Positions 27,939 to 36,852 of a DNA stretch of 64,000 bases are shown one piece after another. A program made the position numbers and the translations under genes. Position 1 is the stretch's first letter. Each line of letters opens with the position of its first letter. A model generated the notes under the pieces. It saw only the letters and a list, made by a program, of their open reading frames with translations. It did no database searches and was not told where the DNA came from. This DNA comes from Amycolatopsis vastitatis (GTDB lineage Bacteria; Actinomycetota; Actinomycetes; Mycobacteriales; Pseudonocardiaceae). The DNA is taken from the NCBI RefSeq assembly GCF_002234595.1, contig NZ_NMUL01000021.1:124001-188000 (forward strand). Direction: 5' to 3'.

Positions 27939-30290
27939 ATGGGTGAAACCGCCGGCCACCGGGCCGCCGGGGAGACCGTGCCCCGCCCGATGGCGATGCT
28001 GGCCGAGGCCATGACCGCGGCACTGCTCGAGTTCGGTTCGCGCACCGGCCTGGCCGCCGCGCTGGGCGCGGGCCCCGCGGACGTCGCCGAACTCTCCCGC
28101 CGCGCGGGCGGCGACGCGCGGATGACCGAAGAGTGGCTGCGGGGCCTGGTCGCGGCGGGGTTCGCGACGCGCACGGACGCCGGGTACACCTGGGCCCCGG
28201 AAGCCGTGGCGTGGTTCGGAACGCCGGGCGGACCGGCCGATCTTCAGCCCGGCCTCGCCCTGTCGGGCGCGCTCACCCGCTGCGTGCCTGCCGCCGCGGA
28301 CGCCTTCCCCCTGGGTGGCGTGCTGGAGAGCGAGCGGTACCCCCGTGAGCTGGCCGACGCGATGCAGCGGATGAGTACACAGTGGACCACGTTCTTGCTG
28401 CCCGGGATCTGGCTGCCTGCGGTGCCCGGGCTCACCGACGCCCTCCGCGCGGGTGGCCGGGTCGCGGAGATCGGCTGCGCGTCGGGCGAGACTCTCGAGT
28501 CGCTGGCGACGACCTTCCCGCGCATCACGGCCGAGGGGTTCGACCTCGACGAACGGCTGACGAAGACGGGCAACGCCCGGCTGTCGGAGCACGGTCTCGC
28601 CGACCGGGTCGTCCTCCGGCCGGTCGACGCCGCCACCGGGATGACCGGCCACTACGACCTGGTGCTGGCTCTGAGCGTGCTCCACGACGCCACCGATCCC
28701 CCGGCACTGATGCGCGCCGCGGCGTCCGCGTTGCGGCCGTCGGGCTGTTTGCTCGTGGTGGAGTCGCCGCCCGTTTCCGGCCCCCTGGCCGCGATGTTGC
28801 TGACGACCAGCCTCCTCTACTGCGTGCCCACCACGGCGGCACGCGGAGGCCGGCCGCTCGGCACCCTCGGCCTCCCGCCCGAGGCGCTCCTCCCCCTCGC
28901 CGAAGAGGCCGGGCTCCGGCCGGTCCCCGACCTGCCCGCGGTCCATCCGCTCGTGGCCGCGTCGGCTTTCCGGCGCCCGGACGCCGTCACCCGGCCCGCC
29001 CCCGTCCCCCTGCCCGAGACCGGCAGGCTGCCCCGGGCCGGCCGCGGCCGGATCGGCGCCCGCGCGCTCCACCTCACCGCCCGCACGGGTCTCGCCGCCG
29101 CCCGGCTCGGTCCACTGTGGACGGCCGACCGGCTCCGGGGCGGCCGGGCCGCCGCGCAGGTTCGCTTGGCCCGGCGAATCGTCCGGGTGCTGGAACGGCT
29201 GGGCCCGGCGTACGTGAAGTTCGGCCAGATGCTGGCCAGCCGCGTCGACCTCTTCCCGGCGGAGGTGACCGAACAGCTCGGCACCCTGCACGACGACGTC
29301 ACGCCGATGGCGGACGCGGAGTTCCGCCGTCAGCTCGCGCTGGCCGGGCGGCAGCAGCCGAACCTGCGCCGGCTCAGGATGACCGGCCGCCGCCTCGGCA
29401 GCGGGAGCATCGCGTGCGTCTACGAAGCGATCGAGCCCGACGGCAACCCCGTCGCGGTCAAGCTGCAGCGCGAGGGCGTCGCCGAGTCGATGTCGGTCGA
29501 CCTCGCCCTGATGTCCTCGGTGACGCGGCGGGCCGAGCGCCTTCCCGCGGCGGGCGGGGCGCCGCTCGCCGATCTCGTCGGCTACCTCGGCCGTGCCCTG
29601 TACGGGCAGATCGACTTCGTCCGCGAGGCGGCCTGCACCCGCCGGCTGGCGGCGAACCTGGCCCACCACCCCGGCATCGTCGTGCCACGCGTCCGCGACG
29701 AATACACCTGCGGCGCGGCACTGGTCACCGACCTGGTCGACGGGCTGACCGGCGGCTCTCCGCCCGAGCTCGGCGCCGCCGTACGCGACGACGCCGCGTC
29801 GCGCGCGCTGAGCGCGGTCGGCGCGATGATCTTCCGCGACGGCTTCGTGCACTGCGACCTGCACCCCGGCAACATCTACGTCCGGCAGGACGGTTCGGTG
29901 GTCATGCTCGACGCCGGGTACAGCGTCGAGATACCCGAAGCGGTGGGCCGCGCCCTGCGGGACTTCTTCGTGAACCTCGCCCTGCGCAACGGGACGCGGT
30001 GCGGCGAGGTCATGTACGACTCGGCCTTCCCCGGCGGGCCTCCGCCACGGCACTCGGCGGCCGACCGAACCGCCTTCGCCGCCGAGATCGCCGACCTGGT
30101 CCGGGCGGCGACCGCGGATCGCTTCGACATGACGGACTTCGGCCCCAAGGTCTTCGAATCACAGAAGAAGTTCGGGGTGCATCCCCCCGCCGACTTCGCG
30201 TTCCCCCTGATGTCGCTGATGATCGTCGAGGGCACCCTGCGCCGGTGGTGGCCCGGCCTGCAGATCCCGGCGGCCACCGGGCTGGGCTGA
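27939..30290 (+). CDS. Fusion: Rv2258c-type methyltransferase plus ABC1/UbiB kinase
   Basis: A protein of 783 residues. Residues 1-345 are a winged-helix class I methyltransferase (motif I VAEIGCASGETLESL, YDLVLALSVLHD), homologous to the one at 23.3-24.4 kb. After a Pro/Arg-rich linker, residues 405-775 form a full ABC1 kinase: K427-x-G-Q430, loop GSGSIACVYEA, K508 (PVAVKLQ), GQIDF, HCDLHPGN (D640, N645) and D658 in MLDAGYS. All key residues of both halves are retained. The ATG follows GAGGAG. I know of no named enzyme with this fusion; it suggests that methylation and an ATP-driven lipid-handling step act on one substrate. Confidence 0.88.
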   Translation: MGETAGHRAAGETVPRPMAMLAEAMTAALLEFGSRTGLAAALGAGPADVAELSRRAGGDARMTEEWLRGLVAAGFATRTDAGYTWAPEAVAWFGTPGGPADLQPGLALSGALTRCVPAAADAFPLGGVLESERYPRELADAMQRMSTQWTTFLLPGIWLPAVPGLTDALRAGGRVAEIGCASGETLESLATTFPRITAEGFDLDERLTKTGNARLSEHGLADRVVLRPVDAATGMTGHYDLVLALSVLHDATDPPALMRAAASALRPSGCLLVVESPPVSGPLAAMLLTTSLLYCVPTTAARGGRPLGTLGLPPEALLPLAEEAGLRPVPDLPAVHPLVAASAFRRPDAVTRPAPVPLPETGRLPRAGRGRIGARALHLTARTGLAAARLGPLWTADRLRGGRAAAQVRLARRIVRVLERLGPAYVKFGQMLASRVDLFPAEVTEQLGTLHDDVTPMADAEFRRQLALAGRQQPNLRRLRMTGRRLGSGSIACVYEAIEPDGNPVAVKLQREGVAESMSVDLALMSSVTRRAERLPAAGGAPLADLVGYLGRALYGQIDFVREAACTRRLAANLAHHPGIVVPRVRDEYTCGAALVTDLVDGLTGGSPPELGAAVRDDAASRALSAVGAMIFRDGFVHCDLHPGNIYVRQDGSVVMLDAGYSVEIPEAVGRALRDFFVNLALRNGTRCGEVMYDSAFPGGPPPRHSAADRTAFAAEIADLVRAATADRFDMTDFGPKVFESQKKFGVHPPADFAFPLMSLMIVEGTLRRWWPGLQIPAATGLG

Positions 30291-30294
30291 TCCG

Positions 30295-31113
30295 TCACAC
30301 CTCCGCGGCTCGGCACAGCGCGTGCCGCCAGGTCGCGGCGAAGCGGTCGCACACCATCTCGCGCGCCTCGGCGTCGATGTCGATCGCCAGCCAGCCGCTG
30401 TGCCGCACCGTGAGCTCCAGCGACTCCCGCCCCACGCCGATCCCGATGTCGGCGCGGGTGGGCCGGGCGCCGGGGACGACGCCGATCCCGATGACGAGCC
30501 GGTCGTCGTAGTGGACCTGCCAGCCGGTGATCGGGAACGGCCGCGCGCCGTGGGAGTCGACGACGTGGAACCAGCGCGGCGGCCACCCGGTCCCGGAGAG
30601 CGGCAGCCAGTCGCCGAGCACCGCGCCGTGCAGTGGCCGCCGTCCGGTCCCGCCGAGATCGCGGGCGACGACGATCGCGTCGCCGTCGTCCGGGCCGGGC
30701 GACCGGGAACCGGTCTGCCCCACCACGGCGGTCAGCCGGTCGAGCCGGTGCCGCCACAGTTCCCGTGCCTGGTGGACGGTGGCCGGATCTTCGGTGGCGA
30801 GCTGCTCCGACAGCCTGATCCGCGTCCGGCCCGGCCGCGGTTCGGACACTTCCACGCGGACGAAGGTGAGGGGCTCGACGCCGAGGTAGGCGGAGGTGAA
30901 CTCGAGCAGCCTGCCGGGTTCCAGCGTCTCGATCCAAAGCCGGTAGTGCGACGCCGCGCCGGTCCGGACCACGACCTGCTGGGCCACGTGGGTGATGTCC
31001 CGGCCGAGCCGGCCCCACCACGGCCGCGCGCGGCGGGCCTCGACGAGCGTCGGCCAGGCCGCACCGACGTCACCGGGCAGCTCGGCCACGAGCTCGATCG
31101 CGTACGGGATCAT
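30295..31113 (-). CDS. SRPBCC-domain protein with extra C-terminal beta-rich domain
   Basis: A protein of 272 residues. Residues 1-135 are START-like (VAELPGDVGAAWPTLVEARRARPWWGRLGRD ... RLLEFTSAYLGVEPLTFVRVEV). The remainder (VVARDLGGTGRRPLHGAVLGDWLPLSG ... RHSGWLAIDIDAEAREMVCDRFAATW) is not recognised. Coupled by ATGA to the free-standing ketoreductase. It ends 4 bp from the convergent fusion gene. It may act as aromatase/cyclase-like ligand binder for the reduced polyketide. Confidence 0.68.
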   Translation of the reverse strand: MIPYAIELVAELPGDVGAAWPTLVEARRARPWWGRLGRDITHVAQQVVVRTGAASHYRLWIETLEPGRLLEFTSAYLGVEPLTFVRVEVSEPRPGRTRIRLSEQLATEDPATVHQARELWRHRLDRLTAVVGQTGSRSPGPDDGDAIVVARDLGGTGRRPLHGAVLGDWLPLSGTGWPPRWFHVVDSHGARPFPITGWQVHYDDRLVIGIGVVPGARPTRADIGIGVGRESLELTVRHSGWLAIDIDAEAREMVCDRFAATWRHALCRAAEV

Positions 31114-32387
31114 CCCGGCCGCCGGTCCGCCCAGTCGTGGACGGGCGAGGTCCAGGTCGCGACCGCCCGGCCGTCGACGACCGCGCGGACCACCGTGCCC
31201 CGCCCACCCGCAACGCGGTGCCGTCCACCGCGAACCGGCCGGCACAGCGCCACCAGCCGGTCGACGGATCGCCCGTCCCTGGCCACCGAACTGCCCGCGA
31301 CGCCGGCGATCGCCGCCAACGGACGGTCCGGCGTCGGCTGCGGGCCGCCGAGGACGAGTTCGCCGGGGACGGAGTTCCCGGCGTCCAGCAGCAGTTCGGC
31401 GGCTTGGGCGCCCCAGTCCGGTGGCACCGTGGCGAACCCCGCGGCGGCCGCCGCGCCCGCGCTCGGGCCCGCCATCCCGACGTCCGACCACAACGACCAC
31501 TCCGCGGTGACCAGCCGCACCCCGCGGTGCTTGCGGCGCAGCCGCGCCGCCTCGAGCCGGACCAGCTCGTTGGCGAGGGCGTACCCGCCGAACAAGGGGT
31601 GCGGGCGCCGTGATTCGGCCGACCCGAACACCACCACCGAACGGAGCCCGCCCGGGGCGAGCGCGCGGACAAGCGTGCGCAACGCGGCCGCCTTGGCCGG
31701 CGCCAGCCGCTCCAGCCGTCCGGCGCCGATGTCCCGCAACGGGTGCAGCTCCAGCTCTCCCGCCGCGTGGACGAGCGCGGTCACCGGGAACGGGCTGTCC
31801 GGCACTGCCTTCGTGACGTCGGATTGGTGCACGACGACGCGAGTCGCTCGCGCGACCGCCGCCAGCCGGTGCTGGTCGGCGAGCGCGAGCCCGCTCACCG
31901 GGCGCCGGTCGAGCAGCCAAAGCCGGTGTCCCGCCGCGCCGAGCCGGGCGGCCAGCGCCAGCCCGAGCCCGCCGAGGCCGCCGGAGATCGCTATCCCCGT
32001 GGGGCCCATCGGCCGTCCGGCCGGGAGCAGGCGGTGGTGCGCCCAGCGTTCCGGCCGCGGCCGGAACGCGGCGTGTGTGTCCCGCACGACCTCGCGGCAC
32101 GTCAGCCGCGGCCACTCGGCCGACGCGGCCAGCAGCAGGCTCCGGCCGCCCGCGCCCCGGTGGACGAGGGTCAGCGGGACCCCGCCGTCGGCCGCCGCGT
32201 GGATCGCCTCCAGCACCAGGGTGGCGTCACCCGCGCGCCAGCGCGCGCCGAGTTCGACGACGATTCCGTCGTCGTCCACTCGAATAGCGGAATCGGAAAT
32301 CGGCTCGCCCACCGGAATGCTTCGTTTCGGACGGCGGACCACCGGAACAAATGTCAAATCCGTTCCCGGCCGGAGATTCGTTCCCAC
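31110..32387 (-). CDS. Free-standing PKS-type ketoreductase
   Basis: A protein of 425 residues resembling an excised type I PKS KR with its structural subdomain. It has an NADPH loop ISGGLGGLGLALAARLG, catalytic Ser in VVFGSAESRR, and Tyr/Asn in YALANELV; AEWSLWSDVGM follows exactly as in the PKSE KR (EWSVWSGTGM). No KS, AT or ACP is attached. The GTG start after GGGAGGG is preferred to the upstream TTG. It probably reduces a polyketide or related keto intermediate in trans, together with the coupled SRPBCC protein. Confidence 0.8.
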   Translation of the reverse strand: MGTNLRPGTDLTFVPVVRRPKRSIPVGEPISDSAIRVDDDGIVVELGARWRAGDATLVLEAIHAAADGGVPLTLVHRGAGGRSLLLAASAEWPRLTCREVVRDTHAAFRPRPERWAHHRLLPAGRPMGPTGIAISGGLGGLGLALAARLGAAGHRLWLLDRRPVSGLALADQHRLAAVARATRVVVHQSDVTKAVPDSPFPVTALVHAAGELELHPLRDIGAGRLERLAPAKAAALRTLVRALAPGGLRSVVVFGSAESRRPHPLFGGYALANELVRLEAARLRRKHRGVRLVTAEWSLWSDVGMAGPSAGAAAAAGFATVPPDWGAQAAELLLDAGNSVPGELVLGGPQPTPDRPLAAIAGVAGSSVARDGRSVDRLVALCRPVRGGRHRVAGGRGTVVRAVVDGRAVATWTSPVHDWADRRPG

Positions 32388-32581
32388 CAAAACCCTCCCG
32401 AGAGCGCAGGAGACCGGCAAATGAGATTGTCCGGTGCCTCGATCTTACCTGATCGACTTGACCCTCACCAGTGCCGACGCGACCAGGTGGCGCAATGGCA
32501 AGTCGCGAGAAGTTTCCCGGGTGACCCGCTCGTAGCGTGACAGCAAGCAGACCCGACATAGCCAGCACGGAGGCACAGCCG

Positions 32582-33889
32582 ATGGCCATTGATCTGTGCA
32601 ACAAATCAGCACAATCGCTGAGTGAACTGGATCTCCAGGCCGCTCTTCCGGTCGACGTCCCCCCGCTCGAGTCGCTGCGGAGCGAACAGCGGGACGCATT
32701 GAACTTCGCCTACCGCACGACGCTGAGCGTGGACCCGCGGTTCGTCGCGGGCGACCCGGCCGCGTGGGCGAGCGACTTCGGTTACGCCCTCAACCGGGCC
32801 GCCGTCCGCGTCGACAGCCGCACCGACGAAGAACTGCGGCACGACGCGCTGCACCACCCGGACCGCGTGTTGCGCGAGCAGGCCGTCTACGAGTACGCGG
32901 ACCGCGATCTCCCCGACGCCTTCGAAGTGCTCTCCGAGGTCGTCCGGACCGAGCAGGACCGCGAGGTCCGCTGGGGCACCTTGTGGGCCATCGAAAAGCT
33001 CGGCGGCCCGCACGCGATCGCGGCACTGCGGCGGTTCGAGCGGGACGCCGACCCCGAAATCGCCGAGTGGTCGACGCTGTTCGCGAGCGAGCTGGCCACG
33101 GGCGATCCCGCGTTCGACGGCCGTGGCGCGGTCTTCACCGAGGGACGCACCTTCGACGAGACCATCCACCTGCTCATCCACTGCGACCTCTACGTCCGGC
33201 TGGACGCCACCAACCGGCACTGGGGCAAGCTGTCGCTCGGACCGCTCGGGCTGGCCCGGATCTACGGCCAGGCGCACGCCTGCCCGAACGTGGCCACGCG
33301 TGAGAAGCAGCTGCTGATGGCCAAGACCATCACCGGGCTGCACGCCGACGGCTCGCCGCACATGGACAACTACCTGTTCCGCGGGTTCACCGAGCGGACC
33401 CGCAGCGACCGCGGCAACTTCTACTTCGAGTCACAGGTCCCGCGGACGTTCTTCAAGTCGGGCCGCGCGGACGACCCGTCGAAGGGCACCCGCGAGACGA
33501 GGATCGGGTTCGCCCGCTACGGCAACTGGCACCTCGACCCGTCGATGCTGGTCCACGGCGAGCCCGCGATCCGGTACGTCCGCGGCCGGTTCCAGGGCTG
33601 GGGCTACACCGACGTCGATTCCGTGGCCGGCAAGTCGCTCGACGAGATCCTGCGTCCGGGCAACGGCGTGCTGTCGACGCTGCACGACCCGGAGATCCGC
33701 GACCTGACCAACATCTTCATCCTCGGCACCTTCAAGGGCAAGCTCAACGACTGGGACGGCGACGGCCGCATCGACCTCAACTCCCGCGACGTCTACAGCA
33801 CCGTCGACGGCGAGCTCGACAGCGACCAGGACGGCATCCCCGACGAGCCCGGACGCACGTGCTGCGACTACCGGACCGTGGGCATCTAG
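32582..33889 (+). CDS. Unrecognised protein with HEAT-like repeats and C-terminal calcium-type loops
   Basis: A protein of 435 residues with no signal peptide. After a leader come two to three HEAT-like helical pairs (LREQAVYEYADRDLPDAFEVL, REVRWGTLWAIEKLGGPHAIAALRRFERD). A middle region has many aromatic and charged residues (MDNYLFRGFTERTRSDRGNFYFES). The C-terminus carries two Asp-rich loops, DWDGDGRIDLNSRD (390-403) and DSDQDGIPDEPG (413 on), like EF-hand/thrombospondin-3 calcium sites, ending in TCCDY. ATG chosen with a GGAGG site. It precedes the gene at 33.9 kb by 32 bp; the two probably work together. Function unknown. Confidence 0.75.
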   Translation: MAIDLCNKSAQSLSELDLQAALPVDVPPLESLRSEQRDALNFAYRTTLSVDPRFVAGDPAAWASDFGYALNRAAVRVDSRTDEELRHDALHHPDRVLREQAVYEYADRDLPDAFEVLSEVVRTEQDREVRWGTLWAIEKLGGPHAIAALRRFERDADPEIAEWSTLFASELATGDPAFDGRGAVFTEGRTFDETIHLLIHCDLYVRLDATNRHWGKLSLGPLGLARIYGQAHACPNVATREKQLLMAKTITGLHADGSPHMDNYLFRGFTERTRSDRGNFYFESQVPRTFFKSGRADDPSKGTRETRIGFARYGNWHLDPSMLVHGEPAIRYVRGRFQGWGYTDVDSVAGKSLDEILRPGNGVLSTLHDPEIRDLTNIFILGTFKGKLNDWDGDGRIDLNSRDVYSTVDGELDSDQDGIPDEPGRTCCDYRTVGI

Positions 33890-33921
33890 CACCGGCGGAA
33901 CTTTCCCGAAAGGAACCAGTG

Positions 33922-34569
33922 ATGACCACAGCCGATCACGTCAAGACCACGATCTACGGCCGTCCGGTCTCCGTCGACGGAGTGCCGAACCTCTACGAGG
34001 GCACCCCGGTCGTCAAGTGGACGCCCCCGGAGCCCGGCATCGACAACCTGGGCCTGCACTCGTGGGACACGTTCAACATCCCCGGCGTCGGCGAGTTCAA
34101 CGTCGAGTTCGACGGCTACGTGCGCGTCGTCCGGTCCGAAGCCACCGACTGCGAGTGGGCGGGCGCCGAGGTCTACACCAACCTCATCGAGATGAAGATG
34201 GTCGCCGAGTCCGAGGAGCTCGGCCGCATCACCACCACGCTCAACCCCGACTGCCTGTCCGCGGGCCAGATCCGCACCCCGTTCGACCCGTACGCGGGCG
34301 AGGGACCGGCCGCCAAGGCGTGCCGGATGGCCGTCGGCTGCCTGTTCGACATGCCGAAGCTGGGCAAGACGCTGTTCAACCGGGAGCCCGTCATCCTGAC
34401 CATCGACGACGTGCGGTCGATTCCGCCGGCCGGAGCGCCCGGCAAGGGCCAGATCTACCGGATGCTCCCGCTGTACGACGTGCAGGACCCCGACGGCGAA
34501 CCGGTCGGCTACCTGACGAGCCTGCGGTTCAACATGGGCGGGTACCTCGCCGAGGAGCAGGTGCGCTGA
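33922..34569 (+). CDS. Unrecognised conserved-looking protein (possible DUF6073 family)
   Basis: A protein of 215 residues, soluble and rich in beta strands. It has clusters such as IDNLGLHSWDTFNIPGVGEFNVEFDGYVRVV, AEVYTNLIEMKMVAESEELGRITTTLNPD and YRMLPLYDVQDPDGEPVGYLTSLRFNMGGYL. I recall similar sequences labelled DUF6073 but cannot confirm it. No catalytic motif is evident. Cotranscribed with the HEAT/Ca-loop gene; an intrinsic terminator follows, so the pair is a separate expression unit. Confidence 0.72.
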   Translation: MTTADHVKTTIYGRPVSVDGVPNLYEGTPVVKWTPPEPGIDNLGLHSWDTFNIPGVGEFNVEFDGYVRVVRSEATDCEWAGAEVYTNLIEMKMVAESEELGRITTTLNPDCLSAGQIRTPFDPYAGEGPAAKACRMAVGCLFDMPKLGKTLFNREPVILTIDDVRSIPPAGAPGKGQIYRMLPLYDVQDPDGEPVGYLTSLRFNMGGYLAEEQVR

Positions 34570-34591
34570 CCCCCGTCGGCCCTTCACCGGT

Positions 34592-34622
34592 CCGGCCCGT
34601 GGTCTCCCCCACCACGGGCCGG
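34592..34622 (+). terminator. Intrinsic terminator after the two unrecognised genes
   Basis: A 12-bp perfect stem (CCGGCCCGTGGT, 7-nt loop) is followed by GCCGCTTTT. It lies between the gene ending at 34569 and the double-SRPBCC gene, allowing partial read-through. Confidence 0.75.
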
Positions 34623-34657
34623 GCCGCTTTTCGCGCCCGACCCGAACGGAGGCCGCA

Positions 34658-35698
34658 GTGACCACAGTGGACAAAACCGCCCTGCCCGACGAGCTCCTCG
34701 TGCCGCTGGACGAGCCGTCGCCGTTCCCGCCGCTGCGCCCGTCGGCGAGACCGGTCGCCCAGGACCGGTGGGAACGGCTGATCACCACCGTGCTGATCCC
34801 CGCGGGCGTCGACGCGGTCTGGGAGGCGCTCACGACCCCCGAGCGGGTCGGCCGGTGGCTGGCCGTCACCGGCCGGGGCTGGGCGTGCCCGGGCGAAGCG
34901 AGCATCCTGGACTTCCGGGACGGCGAGTTCTTCAGGTGCCAGACCGACGTCGTGGAGCCGCCGGACGGCGACGACCGCTCCGCGCGGCTCGGCTACCGGT
35001 GGCGCTGGGTCGGCGTCGGCCCGGCGACGCGGGTGACGTGGCAGCTCGCCGAACTCGGCGACAGCACGTCGGTGACGGTGACCGAGATCGGCGCCAACGG
35101 CCCGGCCGACTGGCGCTCCTGGAACGGCATGGGCTGGCCGGGCATCCTGGACCAGCTGGCCGACCACATCGCCACGGATCGCGACGTGCGGTGGACGTGG
35201 CGGCGCATGGGGCCCTACGTCCAGGCCGAGCTGCCCGTGTCGCCGTTCGAGGCGTGGGCGGCGCTGACCGCGGTGCCCGCCCTGCAGTTCTGGCTGGGCC
35301 GCACGGCCGGCTCGCTCGCGAACGGTGACCGGATGCCGTTCGTGCTCGGCGACGCTAGCGGGACCGCCGCGCTGACCGTGACCGAGCACGTCGAAGCCGG
35401 GCAGCGGTTCCCGTCGTACCTGCCGAGCGCGAGCTTCGCCCTGGAGCGCCTCGGCTGGCCGGGGCAGCTGTCCGGGCACCTTTGGATCGAGCCCGCGCAG
35501 CTCGGCGGGAGCCTGCTCCAGGTGTTCCACACCGGCTGGGAGATGTTCGGCTCGCGGGAGGCGGCACCGCACGACCGCACCCTGCTCACCCAGTTCTGGG
35601 TCGGCGCGTTCGGCAGGCTGGGGCACCTCCTCGGCGGCGCCCGTCCCCCCGGGCCGTCAGGCCGGCCTTCCTCGGGGCCGCACTCCTGGAGCGTCTGA
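34658..35698 (+). CDS. Double SRPBCC (AHSA1/CalC-like) protein
   Basis: A protein of 346 residues with two START-like domains: about 40-175 (VLIPAGVDAVWEALTTPERVGRWLAVTGRGWACPGEA) and about 180-330 (ELPVSPFEAWAALTAVPALQFWLGR ... GQLSGHLWIEP). The GTG start follows ACGGAGG. Tandem SRPBCC chains can enclose one hydrophobic ligand between domains. In this cluster it is a candidate intermediate carrier or CalC-like self-protection protein. It ends in a hairpin shared with the convergent AraC gene. Confidence 0.8.
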   Translation: MTTVDKTALPDELLVPLDEPSPFPPLRPSARPVAQDRWERLITTVLIPAGVDAVWEALTTPERVGRWLAVTGRGWACPGEASILDFRDGEFFRCQTDVVEPPDGDDRSARLGYRWRWVGVGPATRVTWQLAELGDSTSVTVTEIGANGPADWRSWNGMGWPGILDQLADHIATDRDVRWTWRRMGPYVQAELPVSPFEAWAALTAVPALQFWLGRTAGSLANGDRMPFVLGDASGTAALTVTEHVEAGQRFPSYLPSASFALERLGWPGQLSGHLWIEPAQLGGSLLQVFHTGWEMFGSREAAPHDRTLLTQFWVGAFGRLGHLLGGARPPGPSGRPSSGPHSWSV

Positions 35699-35702
35699 CC
35701 GG

Positions 35703-35744
35703 GCCTGCCCGTCGTGCCCGCTCATCCGGACACGACGGGCAGGC
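35703..35744. terminator. Bidirectional hairpin overlapping the AraC stop codon
   Basis: A perfect 14-bp inverted repeat (GCCTGCCCGTCGTG, 14-nt loop). The loop contains the stop codon of the minus-strand AraC gene, and the right arm encodes its last residues. It probably terminates both convergent transcripts. Confidence 0.65.
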
Positions 35745-36489
35745 GCAGCGTGCACGGCACGTCGCGGCAGTCCAGCTCGGGCAGGAACAGCAGGATCGGC
35801 AGGTCGGTCAGCTCCATGGGACGGATCCGCAGGGCGCATTCGCCGTCACACCCGCCGCCGCGGACCAGCACCGGCCCGCACTCTCCCACGCCGAGCGGAC
35901 GCCGGGCCCACGGCCGCGGATCGACGTCGGTGGTCGCGACCGCCGCGGCCCGGACGAACCACGTCCCGTCGGGCACGCCCGGCAGCCGGTAGTCGCCCGG
36001 ACCTTCCATGACGGCGCACGAGACCGGCAGTCCCTGGGCGATGGAAGTGCCGAACAACCCGACGTACACCCGGTACGGCCGCACGACCGCGACCGGTTCG
36101 AGCCGTCCCCGCAGCTCGCCGCGGCGCTCGGGAGAGCGAGGCGCCGGCACGAAGGCTCCCGGCGCCCCCGACTCCGAGTGGTAGCGGTAGCGCGCCGGCG
36201 ACATCCCGACGCTCCGGCCAAAGCGGCTCGTGAAGGTGCCCACGCTGTTGTACCCGACCATCGTCGAGATGTGGCCGGCGCTCAATGAGGTCCGCAGGAG
36301 GTAGTTCTTCGCCTCGGCCAGCCGGATGGCCGACAGAAACCGGCCCGGCGAGGTCCCCGTGGCGTCCTTGAACACCCGCGAGAAATAGAATCTGCTGACG
36401 AAGGCGGCATCGGCGAGGTCGTCCAGAGTCAGCGGGTCCCCGAACCGCTCCCACATCACGGAGATCGCCCGATCCACGGTCACGCGCAC
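35722..36489 (-). CDS. AraC-family regulator with conserved actinobacterial C-terminal domain
   Basis: A protein of 255 residues. Two N-terminal helix-turn-helix motifs (LTLDDLADAAFVSRFYFSRVFKDATGTSPGRFL; LSAGHISTMVGYNSVGTFTSRFGRSVGMSPARYR) come before a beta-rich C-terminal domain (YVGLFGTSIAQGLPVSCAVM...) that is also present in the AraC at 49.3 kb. The domain order is reversed relative to classical AraC. GTG start after a purine-rich GGGGGAAA. It faces the 3' end of the PKSE operon and lies downstream of direct repeats that could be its target. A likely pathway-specific regulator. Confidence 0.85.
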   Translation of the reverse strand: MRVTVDRAISVMWERFGDPLTLDDLADAAFVSRFYFSRVFKDATGTSPGRFLSAIRLAEAKNYLLRTSLSAGHISTMVGYNSVGTFTSRFGRSVGMSPARYRYHSESGAPGAFVPAPRSPERRGELRGRLEPVAVVRPYRVYVGLFGTSIAQGLPVSCAVMEGPGDYRLPGVPDGTWFVRAAAVATTDVDPRPWARRPLGVGECGPVLVRGGGCDGECALRIRPMELTDLPILLFLPELDCRDVPCTLRLPVVSG

Positions 36490-36852
36490 GGAAGTTTCCC
36501 CCTTCGCGCCACTTGTCGTGTCCGCCGCCGCCCGGCATCGGGGAATCGCGGAGATCCATCGAAATGACCTGGCCAAGATCGAAAACGACCTCAGCACGGC
36601 TGAATACTCAAACCGTGCGATACGTCGTCAGCGCGCCGACAATGACATCCGACACGACTCGACACGTGACACGACTGGACATGTGACACCACGACGACGC
36701 GGCAGTCCACCCCGAAGCCTAGCTCTCCCGAAGTCTAGCACACAGAATGACGTGTGAAGGAGCTTTGTGATCACGTACAGTTCAAGTCGAATTTCCCGCC
36801 AAAGGCGGGACCACCTTTCACGATCGACTATTCTCGCACCTTTCGCGGACCG
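36490..36852. promoter_or_regulatory. Intergenic region with two sets of direct repeats upstream of AraC
   Basis: A 363-bp stretch without a supported gene. It has two tandem 17-bp copies of GACACGACTsGACAyGT (36651-36667, 36668-36684) with a partial third. A second pair, CCGAAGyCTAGC (36712-36723 and 36728-36739), is spaced one and a half helical turns. AraC proteins typically bind direct repeats, so autoregulation of the adjacent araC gene is plausible. The 3' end of the thioesterase gene follows. Confidence 0.5.
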
